Source: JARDZI01 sp041639705 (lineage in GTDB: Bacteria > Bacillota > Clostridia > Clostridiales > Caloramatoraceae). Taken from it: 9,997 bases of DNA. The DNA lies in the NCBI GenBank assembly GCA_041639705.1, contig JBEQBT010000113.1, forward strand, positions 1 through 9,997, written 5' to 3'. A program made the position numbers and the translations under genes. This document shows, piece by piece, positions 1 through 7,583 of this stretch; within the stretch, counting starts at the first letter, position 1; each line of letters begins with the position of its first letter. The notes beneath the pieces are model-generated. The model saw only the letters and a program-made list of their open reading frames with translations, had not been told where the DNA came from and did no database searches.

Positions 1-1076
1 ATTCTTACTCCACTTGTAATAAATGGGCTCTGTGTTTCAAATGGAACTGTGTTCTTGTTAACTGTAATACCTATTTCGTCTAACAGGAGTTGTGCTTCCT
101 TACCTGTTATATTCTTACTTCTTAAGTCAACTAGCATTAAATGATTGTCAGTTCCTCCAGATACAAGGTTAAAACCTCTTTCCATCAATGCATCAGCTAA
201 TGTCTTTGAATTCTTTACAACCTTTTTTTGATATTCTTTAAATTCCTCTGACATAGCTTCCTTAAAGCATATACCCTTTGCAGCGATAACATGCATTAAT
301 GGTCCTCCCTGAATTCCAGGGAATATGCTCTTGTCAATATCCTTCGCATACTTTTCCTTGCAAAGTATTGCTCCACCTCTTGGTCCCCTAAGTGTCTTAT
401 GGGTAGTAGTTGTTACAAAGTCTGCATATGGAACTGGACTTGGATGAACTCCGGCAGCAACTAAACCTGCAATGTGTGCCATGTCAACCATCATATAGGC
501 TCCAACTTCATCACATATTTCTCTCAATTTTTTAAATTCAATAATTCTTGGATATGCACTTGCACCTGCAACAATCATCTTTGGCTTTTCCTCTAGGGCA
601 ATCTTTCTCAATTCATCATAGTTTATGTAGCCAGTTTCATCGACTCCATAGGATATAAATTGATATAGCTTACCTGAGAAATTAACAGGGCTCCCATGAG
701 TTAAGTGACCACCATGTGATAGGTTCATACCAAGTACCTTATCACCAGGTTTTAGCACTGCAAAATAAACTCCCATATTTGCCTGTGAACCAGAGTGTGG
801 TTGAACATTTGCATGTTCAGCTCCAAATAACTGCTTCATTCTGTCCCTAGCAAGGTTTTCTGCCATGTCCACATACTCGCATCCACCATAATATCTTTTC
901 CCTGGATAACCTTCGGCGTATTTGTTTGTAAGTGGTGAGCCCATAGCTTCCATAACTGCTTGACTTGTAAAGTTTTCTGATGCAATAAGCTCTATCTTAC
1001 TTTCCTGTCTTCCAATTTCCAAATTAATAATATCTAGCATTTCTGGATCGGTCTTTTTTATTGAGTTGAAGTCCAT
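1..1076 (-). CDS. glyA: Serine hydroxymethyltransferase, 3'-truncated by the window edge
   Basis: PLP enzyme that interconverts glycine plus 5,10-methylene-THF with serine plus THF in the cytoplasm. I translated 358 codons from the ATG at 1076; the family usually has about 410-420 residues, so roughly 55 C-terminal residues lie outside the window. Visible family signatures are ELIASENFTS (residues 29-38), NKYAEGYPGKRYYGG (51-65), MVDMAHIAGL (196-205), and the PLP-lysine segment TTTTHKTLRGPRGG with Lys227. No frameshift or stop is seen. A GAAAGGAAAG stretch about 8-12 nt upstream serves as the ribosome binding site. It is the last visible gene of the gcv operon, 37 nt after lpdA. Here it probably uses the methylene-THF released by glycine cleavage to make serine for the divergent serine dehydratase; that role is inferred from context. 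Confidence 0.97.
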   Translation of the reverse strand, partial: MDFNSIKKTDPEMLDIINLEIGRQESKIELIASENFTSQAVMEAMGSPLTNKYAEGYPGKRYYGGCEYVDMAENLARDRMKQLFGAEHANVQPHSGSQANMGVYFAVLKPGDKVLGMNLSHGGHLTHGSPVNFSGKLYQFISYGVDETGYINYDELRKIALEEKPKMIVAGASAYPRIIEFKKLREICDEVGAYMMVDMAHIAGLVAAGVHPSPVPYADFVTTTTHKTLRGPRGGAILCKEKYAKDIDKSIFPGIQGGPLMHVIAAKGICFKEAMSEEFKEYQKKVVKNSKTLADALMERGFNLVSGGTDNHLMLVDLRSKNITGKEAQLLLDEIGITVNKNTVPFETQSPFITSGVR

Positions 1077-1113
1077 AGTATACACTTTCCTTTCTTTCTA
1101 TCCTATTATTTTT

Positions 1114-2502
1114 TTAAGGAATCATATGTATTGCTTCACCCTTTAAACCCATAACAGCCTCTACAAATGCTTCACTTAGAGTTGGATGAGCATGAATAGT
1201 TCCTGCAATGTCATCCACATTTAATTTTTTGGTAACTGCCAAAGCTCCTTCATGTATTAAGTCAGATGCATGGGGACCCATTATATGTACCCCAATTATA
1301 GTATTATTATTATCACATAATACCTTTACCATTCCTTCAGTTTCTCCAAGAGCAAGAGCTTTTCCATTTGCACCAAACATAAACTTACTTACTTTATACT
1401 CTATTCCTGAATTTTTCGCCTCATCCTCTGTTATTCCAACAGTAGCAATCTCAGGGAATATAAATACGCAGCTTGGGACAAGCTTAGTGGTTTCATTATT
1501 GACAATTCCCGCTATTTCTTCAACCACTGTAATTCCTTGATGGGATGCTGCGTGGGCTAACATCATTTTACCATTTACATCACCAATAGCAAATATATTT
1601 TTTGCAGTTGTTTTAAAATTACTGTCGACTTTTATTCCTTTTCTGTCAAAATCTACTCCTACAGCCTCGAGATTAAGTCCCTCAGTTACAGGCTTTCTTC
1701 CTGTAGCAATAAGCACTCTTTCAGCAATAACCTGAACTTCTCCCTTTTTTCCCTCAGCAGAAACTTTAAATCCATCATCAGCTTTTTCTATTTTTGTAAC
1801 CCCTGTTGATGTATGAATATCAATACCCTTCTTTTTTAATGATACCCCAAGTCTTTTTATAAAATCCGAGTCAATTTGGGCGAGTATATTAGGTAAAAAT
1901 TCAATTACTGTTACCTTAGAACCCATGGAATTAAATATTCCTGCGAATTCCATGCCTATAACTCCCCCGCCAATTATCGCAAGACTTTTTGGTAGTTCAC
2001 TAAAGTTGAGTATTTCATCACTTGTGTAAACTCCAAGGGTATTAGCCCCTGGAATTGGAGGTACAATAGGCCTGGATCCTGTAGCAATTATGATATTTTT
2101 TGTACTTATATCACTTACAATGCCATCTTCAAAAGCTACAGTAACAGTATTATTATCCTTTATAGACCCTGTTCCAGTTAATACTTCCACTTTGTTTGCT
2201 TTTAATAGCTGTTTAATTCCATTTCCTAATTGATCAACTATATTTTGTTTTCTTGCTTGAATTTCTGGGACGTTTATACTATAACCATCAACGCTTACTC
2301 CAAACTCATTTATATTTTTAAGGGTGTTAAGTATTTCAGCATTTCTATGCAGTGCTTTTGTAGGTATACAGCCCCTATTTAGACAAGTTCCACCTAATAA
2401 ATCCTTTTCCACAAGGCAAACCTTTAATCCAAGCTGGGCTCCTCTAATTGCAGCCTCATAACCTCCAGGTCCTCCACCAATAATTACAATATCAAAATCC
2501 AT
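1114..2502 (-). CDS. lpdA: Dihydrolipoyl dehydrogenase (glycine cleavage L-protein)
   Basis: FAD flavoenzyme that reoxidises the dihydrolipoyl arm of H-protein and passes electrons to NAD(P)+. It has 462 residues, the normal length for a dehydrogenase without a fused lipoyl domain. The N-terminal FAD-binding motif IIGGGPGGYEAA is at 7-18. The redox disulfide is Cys40/Cys45 in GGTCLNRGCIPTK. The NAD(P)-binding motif IIGGGVIGMEF is at 177-187, with an acidic residue (Glu201) at the end of the second strand, which suggests NAD+. The second FAD motif IFAIGDVNG is at 303-311. The dimerisation domain carries the catalytic His439-Glu444 pair in HAHPTLSE. It starts 13 nt after gcvPB with a good SD. 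Position inside the gcv operon argues for a dedicated glycine cleavage L-protein rather than one from a 2-oxoacid dehydrogenase complex. Confidence 0.97.
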   Translation of the reverse strand: MDFDIVIIGGGPGGYEAAIRGAQLGLKVCLVEKDLLGGTCLNRGCIPTKALHRNAEILNTLKNINEFGVSVDGYSINVPEIQARKQNIVDQLGNGIKQLLKANKVEVLTGTGSIKDNNTVTVAFEDGIVSDISTKNIIIATGSRPIVPPIPGANTLGVYTSDEILNFSELPKSLAIIGGGVIGMEFAGIFNSMGSKVTVIEFLPNILAQIDSDFIKRLGVSLKKKGIDIHTSTGVTKIEKADDGFKVSAEGKKGEVQVIAERVLIATGRKPVTEGLNLEAVGVDFDRKGIKVDSNFKTTAKNIFAIGDVNGKMMLAHAASHQGITVVEEIAGIVNNETTKLVPSCVFIFPEIATVGITEDEAKNSGIEYKVSKFMFGANGKALALGETEGMVKVLCDNNNTIIGVHIMGPHASDLIHEGALAVTKKLNVDDIAGTIHAHPTLSEAFVEAVMGLKGEAIHMIP

Positions 2503-2507
2503 TTTTA

Positions 2508-2518
2508 CACCATCCTTA
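2508..2518 (-). promoter_or_regulatory. Ribosome binding site of lpdA overlapping the gcvPB stop
   Basis: On the minus strand the sequence TAAGGATGGTG lies 5-6 nt before the lpdA ATG. Its first three bases are the gcvPB stop codon. A ribosome finishing gcvPB therefore sits on the lpdA ribosome binding site, consistent with translational coupling. Confidence 0.7.
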
Positions 2519-3970
2519 TTTGCTCCATTTTAAAACTGGAGTTCTTGCAGCCTTAACCTCATCAAGTCTTCTTATAATGGTGTTGTGAGGTGCAGTTTTT
2601 ACAAGCTCCGGATTTTCCTTTGCTTCCTTTGATATTTTTATCATAGCATCAATAAATCCATCTAGAGTTTCTTTGCTTTCTGTCTCAGTTGGCTCTATCA
2701 TTATTGCACTATCAACAATAAGTGGGAAGTATATAGTTGGTGGATGGTAACCATAGTCAAGTAACCTCTTTGCCACGTCAAGTGTTGAAACTTCTTGAAG
2801 TCCTTCACCAAGTCCACCTAATACAAATTCATGTTTACATACCTCTTCTATTGGAAGATAGTAATACTCTTTTAGCTTGTTTTTCATATAGTTTGCATTT
2901 AAAACTGCTAATTCACTTGCCCTTTTCAATCCCTTTGCGCCCATTGAAAGAATATATGTGTATGCTCTTACCATTACTCCAAAGTTTCCGTAGAAGCCTT
3001 TAACCTTACCAATTGAGAGTGGTTTGTCATAGTTTAATGTATAATTCTCTCCCTGTTTCTCAACAACAGGTACAGGTAGAAATTGAACTAGATTCTTTTT
3101 AACTCCAACTGGTCCACTTCCTGGACCACCACCACCATGTGGAGTTGCAAAGGTCTTATGAAGGTTTATATGTACAACATCAAAGCCCATATCACCTGGT
3201 CTTGTTTTACCCATTATTGCATTCATGTTTGCTCCATCATAATATAGTAGCCCACCAGTTTCATGAACAAGTTTAGCTATTTCCTTTATGTTTTTTTCAA
3301 ATAATCCAAGTGTACTTGGGTTTGTTAGCATTAGCGCTGCTATTTCGTCGTTTAGTGCAGCCTTTAAGCTTTCAATATCAACTGCACCCTTTTCATCTGA
3401 CTTTATTTCAACTATGTCAAAACCAGCAACTGCAGCACTTGCAGGATTTGTTCCATGTGCTGAATCTGGCACTATTATTTTATTTCTCTTATGGTCACCT
3501 CTGTTTTGATGGTAGGTCTTTATTATCATAAGCCCTGTTAATTCACCATGAGCACCTGCTGCTGGCTGAAGTGTAACCTTTTCCATTCCAGATATTTCAG
3601 ACAACATTTCTCCAAGTCCATACATCATTTCCAGTGCACCCTGGGCAGTTTCAACAGGTTGATATGGATGCAGTCCATTAAGCTTTGGAAGTGCTGCTAT
3701 ATCTTCATTTATTTTAGGATTATATTTCATTGTACATGAACCTAATGGATAAAAGCCTGTGTCTACTCCATAGTTTTTATTTGACAATAGGGTAAAATGT
3801 CTTATTACGTCAACTTCACTTACTTCAGGAAGTTCAACTTCTCCACTTCTTAAATTATTGTTACCAAACATATCCTCAAGTCCTATTTCTGGAACATCAC
3901 ATTTAGGTAGAGTATATGCATTCCTACCACCTTTTGAAATTTCAAATATCAGCTTATTATATTCCTTCAT
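2516..3970 (-). CDS. gcvPB: Glycine dehydrogenase (decarboxylating), subunit 2 (P-protein beta)
   Basis: PLP-bearing half of the split P-protein. It decarboxylates glycine and transfers the aminomethyl group to the lipoyl arm of H-protein, releasing CO2. It has 484 residues, typical of the two-subunit Gram-positive/archaeal form. Diagnostic segments are FYPLGSCTMKYNP (73-85), QPAAGAHGEL (135-144), DSAHGTNPASAAVAG (169-183), the PLP lysine Lys272 in HINLHKTFATPHGGGGPG, and a C-terminal EPTETESKETLD stretch. The ATG overlaps the gcvPA stop by 4 nt (ATGA). A strong GGAGGGG SD lies inside the end of gcvPA, so the two subunits are probably translationally coupled to keep 1:1 stoichiometry. No damaged residues are seen. 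Confidence 0.98.
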   Translation of the reverse strand: MKEYNKLIFEISKGGRNAYTLPKCDVPEIGLEDMFGNNNLRSGEVELPEVSEVDVIRHFTLLSNKNYGVDTGFYPLGSCTMKYNPKINEDIAALPKLNGLHPYQPVETAQGALEMMYGLGEMLSEISGMEKVTLQPAAGAHGELTGLMIIKTYHQNRGDHKRNKIIVPDSAHGTNPASAAVAGFDIVEIKSDEKGAVDIESLKAALNDEIAALMLTNPSTLGLFEKNIKEIAKLVHETGGLLYYDGANMNAIMGKTRPGDMGFDVVHINLHKTFATPHGGGGPGSGPVGVKKNLVQFLPVPVVEKQGENYTLNYDKPLSIGKVKGFYGNFGVMVRAYTYILSMGAKGLKRASELAVLNANYMKNKLKEYYYLPIEEVCKHEFVLGGLGEGLQEVSTLDVAKRLLDYGYHPPTIYFPLIVDSAIMIEPTETESKETLDGFIDAMIKISKEAKENPELVKTAPHNTIIRRLDEVKAARTPVLKWSK

Positions 3971-5301
3971 TTTATCCCCTCCAAAACTTCAGCTAATTTA
4001 TCAATCTCAGCCTTTGTTCTTTTTTCTGTAACACAGAAAAGAAGTCCATTAGCAAGAGGATAATCCATGCTCAGATCATATCCGCCAAGTATCTTATTGT
4101 TTAATAGCTCTCTATTTACTTTGCTAGCATCACCTGCTACTGCAAATTCCATAAAGAAGGATTTGTTGAACAGAGGTTTATATTTCCCCGATTTAGTAAT
4201 TTCGCTGAATGCATAATGAGCTTTTCTAGCACTTTGAACAGCAACTTCTCTTAGTCCATTTTTACCCATAGTTGTAAGATAAACAGCTGCAGTTAGAGCG
4301 TTTAATCCCTGGTTTGAGCATATATTTGATGTAGCCTTTTGTCTTCTTATATGCTGTTCCCTTGCCTGAAGTGTTAAAACGAATGCTCTTTTTCCATCCA
4401 CATCATCAGTCTGTCCAACTATTCTTCCAGGAATCTTTCTCATTAATTTAGTTGTTACTGCCATGAAGCCCAGGTATGGTCCACCGAAGTTTAGAGCATT
4501 CCCTAATGGTTGTCCATCTCCTACAGCAATATCAGCTCCAATTTCTCCTGGAGTTTTTAACACCCCAAGAGAAATTGGGTCAACACACATAATAAGTAAT
4601 GCCTTATTTGTATGGGTAATCTTTTCAACCTCTTCCATGTCTTCAATTATTCCAAAGAAGTTAGGATTTTGTACAATAACTCCAGCAGCACTTGAATCAA
4701 CTGCTGCTTTCAATTTATCAATATCAGTAGCTCCATCTAACATGTCAACCTCAACGAGCTCAATTCCTCTAAAGCCTAAATAGGTTTTAAGTACCCTTCT
4801 TGTTTCAGGATGAACTGTTTTTGATACTACTATTTTATTCTTCTTTCCATTTTCTGCTGCTAACAATGCTGCCTCAGTACATGCTGTTGCTCCATCATAC
4901 ATTGATGCATTTGAAACTTCCATACCAGTTATACTGCAAATCATAGATTGATATTCAAATATAGCCTGCAATGTTCCCTGGCTTATCTCAGGCTGGTAGG
5001 GAGTATATGCAGTATAAAATTCTGACCTGGAAGTAATATGCTTTATAACTGAGGGAATATAATGGTCATAAGCCCCTGCGCCTAAAAAGCATGTTAAATC
5101 ATCACTACTCAAATTTTTGTCACTCAAATTTTTCATATACCTTGATACTTCAAGCTCAGACATTGGAGCATTTAAATTAAGTTTTCTATTTAATTTCACA
5201 TCCAGTGGAATATCTTCAAATAATTGATCAACAGAATTTAAACCCATGCTTTGAAGCATTTCCATTTCATCATCTTGTGTATTTGGTATGAATGGATACA
5301 T
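3967..5301 (-). CDS. gcvPA: Glycine dehydrogenase (decarboxylating), subunit 1 (P-protein alpha)
   Basis: Partner of GcvPB in the heterotetrameric P-protein. It has the aminotransferase-like fold but lacks the PLP lysine, which sits in subunit 2. It has 444 residues, the usual length. The N-terminus MYPFIPNTQDDEMEML is characteristic of the family. Further signatures are FLGAGAYDHYIPSV (72-85), YTPYQPEISQGTLQ, and YDGATACTEAALLAAE, followed by the QPLGNALNFGGPYLGF region. The start is fixed by an AAGGAGGC SD lying in the last codons of gcvH, 6-7 nt before the ATG. The gap to gcvH is 1 nt and the overlap with gcvPB is 4 nt, so gcvH, gcvPA and gcvPB form a coupled block. Confidence 0.97.
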   Translation of the reverse strand: MYPFIPNTQDDEMEMLQSMGLNSVDQLFEDIPLDVKLNRKLNLNAPMSELEVSRYMKNLSDKNLSSDDLTCFLGAGAYDHYIPSVIKHITSRSEFYTAYTPYQPEISQGTLQAIFEYQSMICSITGMEVSNASMYDGATACTEAALLAAENGKKNKIVVSKTVHPETRRVLKTYLGFRGIELVEVDMLDGATDIDKLKAAVDSSAAGVIVQNPNFFGIIEDMEEVEKITHTNKALLIMCVDPISLGVLKTPGEIGADIAVGDGQPLGNALNFGGPYLGFMAVTTKLMRKIPGRIVGQTDDVDGKRAFVLTLQAREQHIRRQKATSNICSNQGLNALTAAVYLTTMGKNGLREVAVQSARKAHYAFSEITKSGKYKPLFNKSFFMEFAVAGDASKVNRELLNNKILGGYDLSMDYPLANGLLFCVTEKRTKAEIDKLAEVLEGIK

Positions 5302-5302
5302 G

Positions 5303-5686
5303 TTATGCCTCCTTGCTGCAAAAATCTTCGTATTCTTCAGCTGTCAAAAGGTCATCTAGCTGTGACTTGTCTGATATTTCAATCTGTACCATCCAGTTTT
5401 CATATGCATCCTCGTTAATTAATGCTGGGTCGTCAACTATTGTTTCATTTGCTTCTAAAACTTTTCCATTTATTGGCATATATATGTCAGATGCTGCTTT
5501 AACAGATTCAACAACTCCAAATGTATCCCCTTCTGCTAATTCAGAATCAACTTCAGGAAGTTCAACGAAAACTATGTCTCCTAATGAATGCTGTGCAAAA
5601 TCAGTAATACCAATATATGCCTTCCCCCCTGAAACCTTAACCCACTCATGTTCCTTTGTGTAAAGTAAATTCTTTAATACCTTCAT
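5303..5686 (-). CDS. gcvH: Glycine cleavage system H-protein (lipoyl carrier)
   Basis: Small lipoylated shuttle protein that carries the aminomethyl intermediate between P-, T- and L-proteins. It has 127 residues, the standard size. The N-terminal half contains YTKEHEWVKV and YIGITDFAQHSLGDIVFVELP. The lipoylation site is Lys63 in VVESVKAASDIYMP, an intact consensus. The C-terminal end has ENWMVQIEISD. The start is supported by an AAAGGGAGG SD about 7 nt upstream. It lies 27 nt after gcvT and 1 nt before gcvPA. No lipoate-protein ligase gene is visible in this window, so the modification enzyme must be encoded elsewhere. Confidence 0.98.
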   Translation of the reverse strand: MKVLKNLLYTKEHEWVKVSGGKAYIGITDFAQHSLGDIVFVELPEVDSELAEGDTFGVVESVKAASDIYMPINGKVLEANETIVDDPALINEDAYENWMVQIEISDKSQLDDLLTAEEYEDFCSKEA

Positions 5687-5713
5687 TTTTATTCCTCCCT
5701 TTAATTATTCTTA

Positions 5714-6820
5714 TTACTTTTTATAGTTTTTGTTATAAAATTTTCTACTAATAACTTCTGCTTTTGCAGGTTTATTTCTTATAAGTATTTCAATTTGAGA
5801 TCCTAATTCAGTATATTTAATATCTATTAAAGCAAGACCAATGTTTTTCTTTAATGTTGGTGAAAGATATCCAGTAGTTACAAATCCAATATTTTCACCA
5901 TTGGCAGCTACCTCATATCCATGTCTTGCTATTCCTCTTTCCTTCATTTCAAAGCCAACTATCTTTCTTTTTAGTCCCTCTTCCTTTTGTTTTACAAGGG
6001 CTGCCTTACCAATGAAATTCTCCTTATTAAGCTTAACAAAATAGCCCAATCCTGCTTCTAGAGGAGTTATTTTCTCGGATAATTCATTGCCATACAATGG
6101 AAGATTTGCTTCAAATCTAAGTGTATCCCTACATCCAAGACCTGTTGGCTTTAATCCTAAAGCTTTGCCTGCATCCATTATTTTATCCCAAAGCATCTCA
6201 ATATTTTCATTAGATGTGTAAATTTCAAATCCATCCTCGCCAGTATAGCCAGTTCTTGAAACCATACATTTTGCTCCTGCTACATCAACATTTCTATCAC
6301 AGTAGAAGAACTTTATGTCTGATAAATTTGTTTTAGTTAACTTTTGAAGAATTTCCCCAGCATTTGGTCCCTGGAGGGCAACCTCTGAAACACTTGCAGA
6401 TGTATTTACTAACTCTGTATTGTAGCTTCCTTTATTGTCAAGCATCCATTGATAATCCTTATCTATATTGCCTGCATTAATAACAAGGTAGAAAAACTCA
6501 TTATTAAATTTGTATACTAAAAGGTCATCAACAATTCCTCCATTTGTATAACACATCATAGTATATAAAATTTGATTGTCCTGAAGAACTGAAATATCAT
6601 TAGTGACAAGGTTCTGCACATAGTCAAATGCCTGTGGCCCCTTTACTTCAACCTCTCCCATATGGGAAACATCAAATAAGCCTGCTGTGTTTCTTACAGC
6701 CTCATGCTCAGGTATTATACCTTCATATTGTACAGGTAAAGCCCATCCTGCAAAGTCTATTACCTTACCACCATATCTTTCATGTACATTAAACAGTGCC
6801 GTTTTTTTTACATTCTCCAT
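5714..6820 (-). CDS. gcvT: Glycine cleavage system T-protein (aminomethyltransferase)
   Basis: Transfers the methylene group of aminomethyl-lipoyl H-protein to THF, giving 5,10-methylene-THF and ammonia. It has 368 residues, the normal length. Signatures are FAGWALPVQYEGI (23-35), AGLFDVSHMGEVEV (46-59), NGGIVDDLLVYK (93-104; the conserved aspartate for THF catalysis lies in this segment), SRTGYTGEDGFEIY, and GLGCRDTLRFEANLPLYGNEL. It is the first gene of the operon. Its ATG follows a TTGGAGGGATAG SD with about 6 nt spacing, and no better upstream in-frame start is evident. It sits about 190 nt downstream of the second glycine aptamer, so expression should depend on the riboswitch leader. Confidence 0.97.
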   Translation of the reverse strand: MENVKKTALFNVHERYGGKVIDFAGWALPVQYEGIIPEHEAVRNTAGLFDVSHMGEVEVKGPQAFDYVQNLVTNDISVLQDNQILYTMMCYTNGGIVDDLLVYKFNNEFFYLVINAGNIDKDYQWMLDNKGSYNTELVNTSASVSEVALQGPNAGEILQKLTKTNLSDIKFFYCDRNVDVAGAKCMVSRTGYTGEDGFEIYTSNENIEMLWDKIMDAGKALGLKPTGLGCRDTLRFEANLPLYGNELSEKITPLEAGLGYFVKLNKENFIGKAALVKQKEEGLKRKIVGFEMKERGIARHGYEVAANGENIGFVTTGYLSPTLKKNIGLALIDIKYTELGSQIEILIRNKPAKAEVISRKFYNKNYKK

Positions 6821-6850
6821 TTCTATCCCTCCAATATATTGTTTAATATA

Positions 6851-6861
6851 CCTCTTATTCC
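6851..6861 (-). promoter_or_regulatory. Third copy of the leader arm GGAATAAGAGG, possible alternative-pairing partner
   Basis: The minus-strand sequence GGAATAAGAGG, about 20 nt before the gcvT SD, repeats the 5' arm of the first leader hairpin. It is perfectly complementary over 11 bases to that hairpin's 3' arm (6969-6979). It could therefore compete for that arm in the transcript. What is seen is the complementarity; a regulatory role is inference. Confidence 0.4.
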
Positions 6862-6880
6862 ATGATCTATGTATTAATTG

Positions 6881-6928
6881 AAAAAAGGAATATGAGGCTA
6901 CTTAATTTTATGTACCCACATATTCCTT
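6881..6928 (-). terminator. Second intrinsic-terminator-like hairpin in the gcv leader
   Basis: In the leftward transcript, arms 6919-6928 and 6885-6894 (AAGGAATATG / CATATTCCTT) pair perfectly over 10 bp. After a mismatch, a further 5 of 6 pairs form (GGGTAC / GTAGCC), closing a 10-nt loop. A run of six T (6886-6881) follows directly. By shape this is a better intrinsic terminator than the first leader hairpin. It lies between the riboswitch and gcvT, so it must be leaky, processed or antiterminated for the operon to be expressed. Confidence 0.65.
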
Positions 6929-6959
6929 AACAATCACAATATTCAAAAAAACATTGCAA

Positions 6960-7010
6960 AATATAAAAGGAATAAGAGGGCATGTTACTACCTTTTGCCA
7001 TCTTATTCCT
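6960..7010 (-). terminator. Riboswitch expression-platform hairpin (first leader terminator)
   Basis: In the leftward transcript, AGGAATAAGA (7010-7001) pairs with TCTTATTCCT (6977-6968). After one mismatch an inner GGCA/TGCC stem of 4 bp adds to it. It is followed by TTTATATTTT, a U-rich but interrupted tract. The 5' arm overlaps by about 3 nt the 3' strand of aptamer II's P1 (CAGAGG, 7013-7008). Ligand-stabilised P1 and this hairpin would therefore compete, the usual arrangement for a glycine-ON switch. The switching direction is inferred, not shown. Confidence 0.65.
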
Positions 7011-7190
7011 CTGTTTATTTACCTGAGAGATTCTACACCAGTAAATCTTGGTGAATTGCTCCTTCGGTGCTGTATTTCAGCTTTTCAGAGACCCATCAAA
7101 TAACGATACTTTTGCCTGAGAGTTTCTACATAGAATGGCAACTTCCTGTATTTCTCCTTCGGCTACCTTAAAAGATATCTCTCGTTATTA
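7008..7190 (-). ncRNA. Tandem glycine riboswitch (gcvT element), two aptamers
   Basis: Reading the minus strand, two glycine aptamers follow each other. Aptamer I spans about 7189-7099. It is closed by an 8-bp P1 (AATAACGA / TCGTTATT) and contains the core GCCGAAGGAGAAA (7163-7151) and ACTCTCAGGCAAAAG (7123-7109). Aptamer II spans about 7091-7008. Its P1 is UCUCUG / CAGAGG, its core CACCGAAGGAGCAA (7069-7056), its P3 extension is closed by CACCA/TGGTG, and TCTCTCAGGTAAA is at 7030-7018. The repeated CCGAAGGAG and CTCTCAGG motifs are the hallmark of this RNA class, which binds glycine and usually turns on glycine cleavage genes. Both cores look intact. The element lies just upstream of gcvT on the same strand, which fits that role. 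Confidence 0.95.
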
Positions 7191-7583
7191 TCATCTAGCC
7201 ATTTATTATGTTATGCATTTCATATTATGAACATTAGATATTTGTATTTTATTATAATTATTCATAATATTCAATATATATCTTTAAAATAACTAAATAA
7301 TTTACCAAAATGATGTAGATTGTTTATTTCGTAACACAGCAGGATAACCTTTTTCTATAATACTTTTCTATAATACTTGTTTATAACTAATTAATACCTT
7401 ACAATAATAGTAATTATACCTATATTGAAAATTTTTATGAATTTTTATACAGCTTACTTTGGGGTGATAAAATGCTGTAAGATAAATTCTTCTAAAATTA
7501 GATATAAATAGTTATTTTTCTAACATAAGTGTAGAGAATTTAATATCAGGTATGTTTTAAAAAATACGAGTGGAGAGATATGT
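7191..7583. other. AT-rich divergent intergenic region between the gcv leader and sdaAB
   Basis: About 390 bases without a supportable gene; it should contain both divergent promoters. For the leftward gcv transcript the start must lie upstream of aptamer I P1 (7189). A CATAAT at 7210-7205 is suitably placed as a -10, but its -35 is poor. For sdaAB the best rightward candidate is given separately. Other structure: a 13-bp direct repeat at 7351-7376, and a TACAGC/GCTGTA inverted repeat (7448-7453 and 7474-7479) that could be an operator. No riboswitch-like element is recognised on the plus strand ahead of sdaAB. Confidence 0.6.
7377..7405 (+). promoter_or_regulatory. Candidate sigma-A promoter for sdaAB-sdaAA
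   Basis: TTGTTT (7377-7382), a 17-bp spacer and TACAAT (7400-7405) resemble a vegetative promoter with a good -10 and a partial -35. It would leave a 5' UTR of about 170 nt. In such AT-rich DNA chance matches are common; an alternative is TTGAAA (7425-7430) with TATACA (7446-7451) at 15-bp spacing. Confidence 0.35.

Noticed and set aside
4463..4783. Plus-strand open frame of 106 codons within gcvPA
   Set aside because: Antisense shadow of a well-conserved gene, with no ribosome binding site or recognisable product; the same applies to other plus-strand frames under the gcv genes.
7251..7274. TTGAAT (7274-7269) and TATAAT (7256-7251) as the gcv promoter on the minus strand
   Set aside because: The spacer is only 12 bp, too short for a standard vegetative promoter; the perfect -10 may be chance in AT-rich DNA.
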